This document shows, one piece after another, positions 29,988 through 33,723 of a stretch of 33,723 nucleotides of DNA; the first letter of the stretch is position 1; each line of letters begins with the position of its first letter. The stretch comes from Ruminococcus sp. CAG:403 (GTDB lineage Bacteria > Bacillota > Clostridia > Oscillospirales > Ruminococcaceae): NCBI GenBank assembly GCA_000437255.1, contig FR899090.1, positions 59,165 through 92,887 of the forward strand, given 5' to 3'. Both the position numbers and the translations under genes were made by a program. The notes below the pieces were generated by a model. It did no database searches. It had not been told where the DNA came from and saw nothing but the letters and a program-made list of their open reading frames with translations.

Positions 29988-31313
29988 GTGTTTAAGACGT
30001 TAAGAAATGCATGGAGTGTTCCTGAAATCCGCAAAAAGCTTCTTTACACATTACTGATGATTCTTATTTTCCGTATGGGCTGTGCCGTTGTGGTTCCATT
30101 CTTGGATACCTCAATGGTTACCAGCTGGATGGATGAAAAGGCAACCGGTGGTAACTTCCTGGAGTATTTGGATATTATTACAGGTGGTGCACTGTCTCAA
30201 GCGACGGTGTTCTCCCTGTCCATTACCCCGTATATCAACGCATCCATCATTATGCAGCTGCTGACTTATGCGCTGCCGCCTTTGGAGCGACTCCGTGACG
30301 AGGGCGAAGAAGGACAGAAAAAACTGAACAAAATCACAGCGGCCGTTTCATTGGCACTATCTGCTTTCATGTCTTATGCATATTATGTGACATTGAAAAA
30401 TCAGATGGGTGCTGTCTATGACGGCGGTTCTACCGCAGCGAATGTCTTCATTGGATTCGTAATCGTAATGAGCTTCATTGCGGGTACTTCCATCGTTGTA
30501 TGGATGGGAAATCGAATCAATGACAAGGGAATCGGAAACGGTATCTCCATGTTGTTGTTTGCTGGTATTCTGGCACGTTTCCCCACCATGGCGGGAAAAC
30601 TGTACGAAATGACAGTTTCTAATCCGTCTCGGTATTTCTTTGAATCTCTGTTGGTACTGGTTCTGTTTGTTGCAATGATCGTATTTATTGTATTCATGAA
30701 TGCAGCAGAACGCCGGATTCCGATTCAGTACGCAAAGCGTGTAGTCGGAAGAAAACAGTATGGCGGTCAATCCACCCATATTCCGGTTAAAATTTGCATG
30801 AGCGGCGTTATGCCGATCATCTTTGCAATGTCCTTTATGTCATTGCCGAGTACCATCAGCCTGTTTAAGCAGCCGTATGCAAATCCGAGCAGCTTTGGAC
30901 AGAGATTTTATAATGGATTCTTAAACTTCTTTAATACAGGTAGCTGGACCTATGCGTTGATCTACTTTGTATTAATTATTGCATTTAACTATTTTTATGT
31001 AGCAATGCAGTACAACCCCATTGAAATTGCGAACAACCTGAGACAGAATAACGGTGGTATTCCGGGTATTCGTCCTGGTAAACCGACTTCCGATTATATT
31101 CAGCGGATTCTGAATAAAATCACATTGGTTGGTGCATTCTTCTTGGGCGTTATTGCAATCTTCCCGATCTTTATGACAATGGCCGATCCGAACCTGAGCT
31201 CTTTGGCAATGGGTGGTACTACCGTTTTGATCGTTGTCAGCGTCGCATTGGAAACCGTTCGTACATTGGAATCGGAACTGATGATGCGTCATCATAAGGG
31301 ATTCCTGGAATAA
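29988..31313 (+). CDS. secY: Protein translocase channel subunit SecY
   Basis: The 441 aa protein forms the membrane channel for protein export and insertion. It has about ten membrane helices. RNAWSVPEIRKKLLYTLLM, LGSITPYINAS-type FSLSITPYINASIIMQLL, and the cytoplasmic loop NAAERRIPIQYAKRVVGRK, which contacts SecA and ribosomes, are conserved. It starts with GTG at 29988, immediately after the rplO stop, so it is probably translated by coupling. Confidence 0.98.
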   Translation: MFKTLRNAWSVPEIRKKLLYTLLMILIFRMGCAVVVPFLDTSMVTSWMDEKATGGNFLEYLDIITGGALSQATVFSLSITPYINASIIMQLLTYALPPLERLRDEGEEGQKKLNKITAAVSLALSAFMSYAYYVTLKNQMGAVYDGGSTAANVFIGFVIVMSFIAGTSIVVWMGNRINDKGIGNGISMLLFAGILARFPTMAGKLYEMTVSNPSRYFFESLLVLVLFVAMIVFIVFMNAAERRIPIQYAKRVVGRKQYGGQSTHIPVKICMSGVMPIIFAMSFMSLPSTISLFKQPYANPSSFGQRFYNGFLNFFNTGSWTYALIYFVLIIAFNYFYVAMQYNPIEIANNLRQNNGGIPGIRPGKPTSDYIQRILNKITLVGAFFLGVIAIFPIFMTMADPNLSSLAMGGTTVLIVVSVALETVRTLESELMMRHHKGFLE

Positions 31314-31326
31314 GGAGGCTGCAACG

Positions 31327-31959
31327 ATGAATCTCATTCTTTTAGGAGCGCCGGGTGCTGGCAAGGGCACACAGGCGGAAGTTATTTCAGAAGCATTATC
31401 CATCCCACAGATTTCTACTGGGAATATGCTGCGTGAAGCTGTAAAAAACGGCACAGAGTATGGACTGAAGGCAAAGGCTGCCATGGACAGTGGCGCACTG
31501 GTCTCTGATGAAATTGTCATCGGCATTCTGAAGGATCGGATTGCTCAGGACGACTGTAAGGGCGGTTTTATTTTAGACGGTTTTCCGCGGACAGTTCCGC
31601 AGGCAGAAGCGTTGGATGCTATGGGTGTTACCATTGATAAGGTTTTGGAAATTTATGTTCCCGATGAAACCATTCAAGCGCGTGTATCCGGCAGAAGAGT
31701 CTGCGAAGGATGCGGTGCAACCTATCACATTCAGTACAAGCCTTCTAAGGTAGAGGGCGTTTGCGACAAATGCGGTGCAAAGACGATTATCCGGAAGGAT
31801 GATCAGCCTGCAACTGTTCTGGATCGTCTGGCTGTTTATCATAAGCAGACCGAGCCGTTGAAGGAATATTATGCAAAGCAGGGAAAATTGGAAACTGTTG
31901 TAGGGCAGGAAGAAGTTGCTGATACAACAAAACTGACCTTAAAAGCTGTAGGCGCATAA
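31327..31959 (+). CDS. adk: Adenylate kinase, zinc-containing long form
   Basis: The 210 aa enzyme interconverts ATP+AMP and 2 ADP. It has the P-loop GAPGAGKGTQ (residues 7-16), the AMP-binding ISTGNMLREAV, and the long LID domain. The LID carries four cysteines (CEGCGATYH...CDKCGAK) for structural zinc, usual in Gram-positives. AAGGAGG precedes the ATG. map follows after 3 nt. Confidence 0.98.
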   Translation: MNLILLGAPGAGKGTQAEVISEALSIPQISTGNMLREAVKNGTEYGLKAKAAMDSGALVSDEIVIGILKDRIAQDDCKGGFILDGFPRTVPQAEALDAMGVTIDKVLEIYVPDETIQARVSGRRVCEGCGATYHIQYKPSKVEGVCDKCGAKTIIRKDDQPATVLDRLAVYHKQTEPLKEYYAKQGKLETVVGQEEVADTTKLTLKAVGA

Positions 31960-31962
31960 ACA

Positions 31963-32715
31963 ATGAGTATTACTATTAAATCAAAAACTGATCTGGCGAA
32001 AATGCGAGAGGCTGGCCGTGTTGCCGCTCGCGCATTGGAACTGGCAGGAAAATCCATCAAGCCTGGGATGACTACGAAACAGCTTGATAAACTGGTTCAT
32101 GATTATATAGTCGGCTGCGGAGCGATTCCATCCTTTCTTGGCTATGGTGGCTTTCCAGCCAGTGCATGTATCTCGATTAATGATGAGATCATTCACGGAA
32201 TTCCAAGTCATAAGCGTGTCATCCGAGAGGGCGATATCGTCAGCGTAGATGTCGGCGCAACCTATCAGGGGTTCGTCGGCGATAATGCGCGGACTTTTGC
32301 AGTGGGAGAAGTCTCTCAGGAAGCAAAGGAATTGCTGGAAGTCACAGAAGCGAGCCTATATGCAGCAATTGAAACTGCGCAAGTGGGTGCAAGATTGGGC
32401 GATGTATGCCATGCGGTGGAGGACTACTGTGCTTCTCGTGGATATGGCATTGTACGGGAGTATTGCGGACACGGCATTGGCCGTCAGATGCATGAAGATC
32501 CGGAGGTTCCCAATTATGGAAAGCCTGGTCGTGGAATTCGTTTGATGCCCGGTATGACGTTCTGTATTGAACCGATGATTAATTGTAAGGGCGACGGTGT
32601 ACGAGTGCTGGGAGATGGCTGGACGGTTGTTACCAAGAGTGGCAGCCTTTCTGCACACTTTGAGCATGAAATTGCAATTACCAAAGACGGTCCGATTATT
32701 TTAACCCGACCGTAA
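31963..32715 (+). CDS. map: Methionine aminopeptidase, type I
   Basis: The 250 aa enzyme removes the initiator Met from nascent proteins. The metal ligands are in SVDVGATYQGFVGDNARTF (two Asp), GHGIGRQMHEDPEVPNYG (His), GMTFCIEPM (Glu) and the final HFEHEIAIT (Glu). It lacks an N-terminal extension. It starts with ATG at 31963, so close to adk that translation is likely coupled. Confidence 0.98.
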   Translation: MSITIKSKTDLAKMREAGRVAARALELAGKSIKPGMTTKQLDKLVHDYIVGCGAIPSFLGYGGFPASACISINDEIIHGIPSHKRVIREGDIVSVDVGATYQGFVGDNARTFAVGEVSQEAKELLEVTEASLYAAIETAQVGARLGDVCHAVEDYCASRGYGIVREYCGHGIGRQMHEDPEVPNYGKPGRGIRLMPGMTFCIEPMINCKGDGVRVLGDGWTVVTKSGSLSAHFEHEIAITKDGPIILTRP

Positions 32716-32729
32716 CGGAGGGATTCGCT

Positions 32730-32963
32730 GTGGAACCGGTAAAAGGTGTTGTGGTTCGTGCAACTGCCGGACGGGATCAGGGGATGTTTTTCGTGGTGTT
32801 GGAACGGAACGGGACAACGGTCCTTCTGGCAAACGGAAAAGACAGACCGCTGCATGCGCCGAAACGAAAAAACGTAAAGCACATTCAGCTGACCAACCGT
32901 GTAATTGCACTGGATCATCTAACAGATAAAGCACTTAGAAACGTGTTAAAAGAATACGTATAA
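32730..32963 (+). CDS. KOW-domain RNA-binding protein (L14e-like)
   Basis: The 77 aa protein starts with a KOW-like motif (VKGVVVRATAGRDQGMFFVV) followed by DGKDRPLHAPKRKNVKHI-type text (NGKDRPLHAPKRKNVKH). It belongs to a small family found between map and infA in many Clostridia, resembling archaeal/eukaryotic L14e. Its place in the ribosomal operon suggests a ribosome or rRNA role, not yet defined. The start is GTG at 32730 after GGAGG. Confidence 0.88.
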   Translation: MEPVKGVVVRATAGRDQGMFFVVLERNGTTVLLANGKDRPLHAPKRKNVKHIQLTNRVIALDHLTDKALRNVLKEYV

Positions 32964-32994
32964 ACAAGATGCCCATTCGGGGAGGTTATCAGAG

Positions 32995-33213
32995 TTGTCT
33001 AAGGAAGATGTGATTGAAGTCGAGGGAATCGTTTTGGAATCCCTGCCAAACGCAATGTTTAAAGTCGAGTTGCAGAATAAGCATACCATCCTTGCACATG
33101 TTTCCGGTAAGCTGCGGATGAATTATATTCGTATCGTTCCGGGGGATAAGGTAACGGTGGAAATGTCGCCCTATGACTTGACAAAAGGCAGAATTACTTG
33201 GCGTTCCAAGTAA
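32995..33213 (+). CDS. infA: Translation initiation factor IF-1
   Basis: The 72 aa OB-fold protein binds the 30S A site during initiation. SKEDVIEVEGIVLESLPNAM, HVSGKLRMNYIRIVPGDKV and SPYDLTKGRITWR are diagnostic. The start is TTG at 32995 with GGGGAGG upstream. Confidence 0.99.
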   Translation: MSKEDVIEVEGIVLESLPNAMFKVELQNKHTILAHVSGKLRMNYIRIVPGDKVTVEMSPYDLTKGRITWRSK

Positions 33214-33287
33214 GACTGCGGAACTGGTATGAATGAACCTGTTGCTTCTGAGGAAGCGGCAGATATCCGAGAAGGAGGTAAGTTTCA

Positions 33288-33401
33288 ATGAAAGTAAGAC
33301 CTTCAGTTAAGCCAATTTGCGAAAAATGCAAGGTAATTAAGCGTAAGGGCAAAGTAATGGTAATTTGCGAAAACCCGAAGCATAAACAGCGTCAGGGCTA
33401 A
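33288..33401 (+). CDS. rpmJ: Ribosomal protein L36, zinc type
   Basis: The 37 aa product is [20 protein letters not shown] followed by [17 protein letters not shown]. The C-x2-C, C and H ligands of the zinc form are all present. GAAGGAGG precedes the ATG. It lies in its usual position between infA and rpsM. Confidence 0.98.
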
Positions 33402-33437
33402 TGCTCTGGATTTTGATAACGGAGGTGCGATTAAGCA

Positions 33438-33723
33438 ATGGCAAGAATAGCAGGTGTTGACCTGCCGAAAAATAAGCGCGTTCAGATCGGACTCACTTAC
33501 ATTTACGGCATTGGTCAGAGTACAGCAGATAAGATTCTGGCAGGAACCGGCGTTAATCCGGATACCCGTGTCAAGGATCTGACAGAATCCGACGTAGCAA
33601 AGCTGCGTGACTATATTGATAAGAATTGTGTGGTAGAAGGTGATCTTCGTCGTGAAGTAGCACTGGATATCAAGAGATTGGTTGAAATCGGTTGCTACAG
33701 AGGCGTTCGTCATCGGAAGAGCC
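33438..33723 (+). CDS. rpsM: Ribosomal protein S13 (cut by window end)
   Basis: The first 95 codons are visible: MARIAGVDLPKNKRVQIGLT and GCYRGVRHRK are diagnostic. S13 sits at the 30S head and contacts the 50S and P-site tRNA. GGAGG precedes the ATG. The frame runs off the window end, so only the C-terminal tail is missing. Confidence 0.98.
   Translation, partial: MARIAGVDLPKNKRVQIGLTYIYGIGQSTADKILAGTGVNPDTRVKDLTESDVAKLRDYIDKNCVVEGDLRREVALDIKRLVEIGCYRGVRHRKS

Noticed and set aside
1..33723. tRNA genes, rRNA, insertion sequences, attachment sites or phage genes
   Set aside because: No cloverleaf with GGTTCRA arm, no transposase or integrase motif, and no terminal inverted repeats with target duplications were seen.

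Overview
The window looks like a chromosomal segment of a low-to-mid GC Gram-positive anaerobe of class Clostridia, most likely an Oscillospirales/Ruminococcaceae relative. The evidence is a complete spc-type ribosomal operon with the zinc-type S14, an adk-map-KOW-infA-rpmJ-rpsM tail, an apbE-rnfCDGEAB sodium/proton-pumping Rnf cluster, an IreB-type phosphoprotein, a PdaA-type deacetylase, strong AGGAGG ribosome binding sites, and TTGACA/TATAAT-like promoters with 17 bp spacing. The genus is an inference from gene content only.

Left part (1-12.4 kb) is a set of short, mostly unrelated transcription units. On the minus strand, pyrG (own promoter) is followed by an OmpR-type response regulator and a truncated sensor histidine kinase. 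On the plus strand come a bacterial PH-domain protein and a two-domain FkbM-type methyltransferase, with a structured spacer between them. A minus-strand gene then encodes a large cell-surface protein with a Gln/Pro-rich N-terminus, one membrane helix and a striking Asp/Trp/Tyr repeat tail; it has a near-consensus promoter and a structured leader of about 155 nt. Plus-strand single genes follow: a DUF1540-type small Cys protein, ireB and a PdaA-like deacetylase, separated by strong hairpins. A minus-strand operon then runs histidine phosphatase, unknown membrane protein, RluA-type pseudouridine synthase, glycosyltransferase.

Middle part (12.5-18.8 kb) is the apbE-rnfCDGEAB operon. It starts at a good promoter and has two back-to-back hairpins in the leader. 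ApbE would attach FMN to the Thr of the DGLTGAT (RnfD) and DNITGAT (RnfG) motifs; RnfC and RnfB carry the iron-sulfur clusters, and RnfA/D/E form the membrane part that couples ferredoxin:NAD oxidoreduction to ion pumping. A strong bidirectional terminator separates it from a convergent UDPGP-family nucleotidyltransferase gene.

Right part (20.3 kb to the end) is the fused S10-spc-alpha ribosomal operon: rpsJ, rplC, rplD, rplW, rplB, rpsS, rplV, rpsC, rplP, rpmC, rpsQ, rplN, rplX, rplE, rpsZ, rpsH, rplF, rplR, rpsE, rpmD, rplO, secY, adk, map, a KOW gene, infA, rpmJ, rpsM (cut by the window end). It is preceded by a promoter and a roughly 300 nt structured leader. Codon choice changes visibly here (Arg AGA/CGT instead of CGG), as expected for highly expressed genes.

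No tRNA, rRNA, insertion sequence, CRISPR array or prophage gene was recognised. The least explained items are the Asp/Trp/Tyr-tailed surface protein with its leader and several structured untranslated regions (before the FkbM gene, apbE, the PdaA gene and rpsJ). I do not see a clearly new multi-gene system; these are candidates only.
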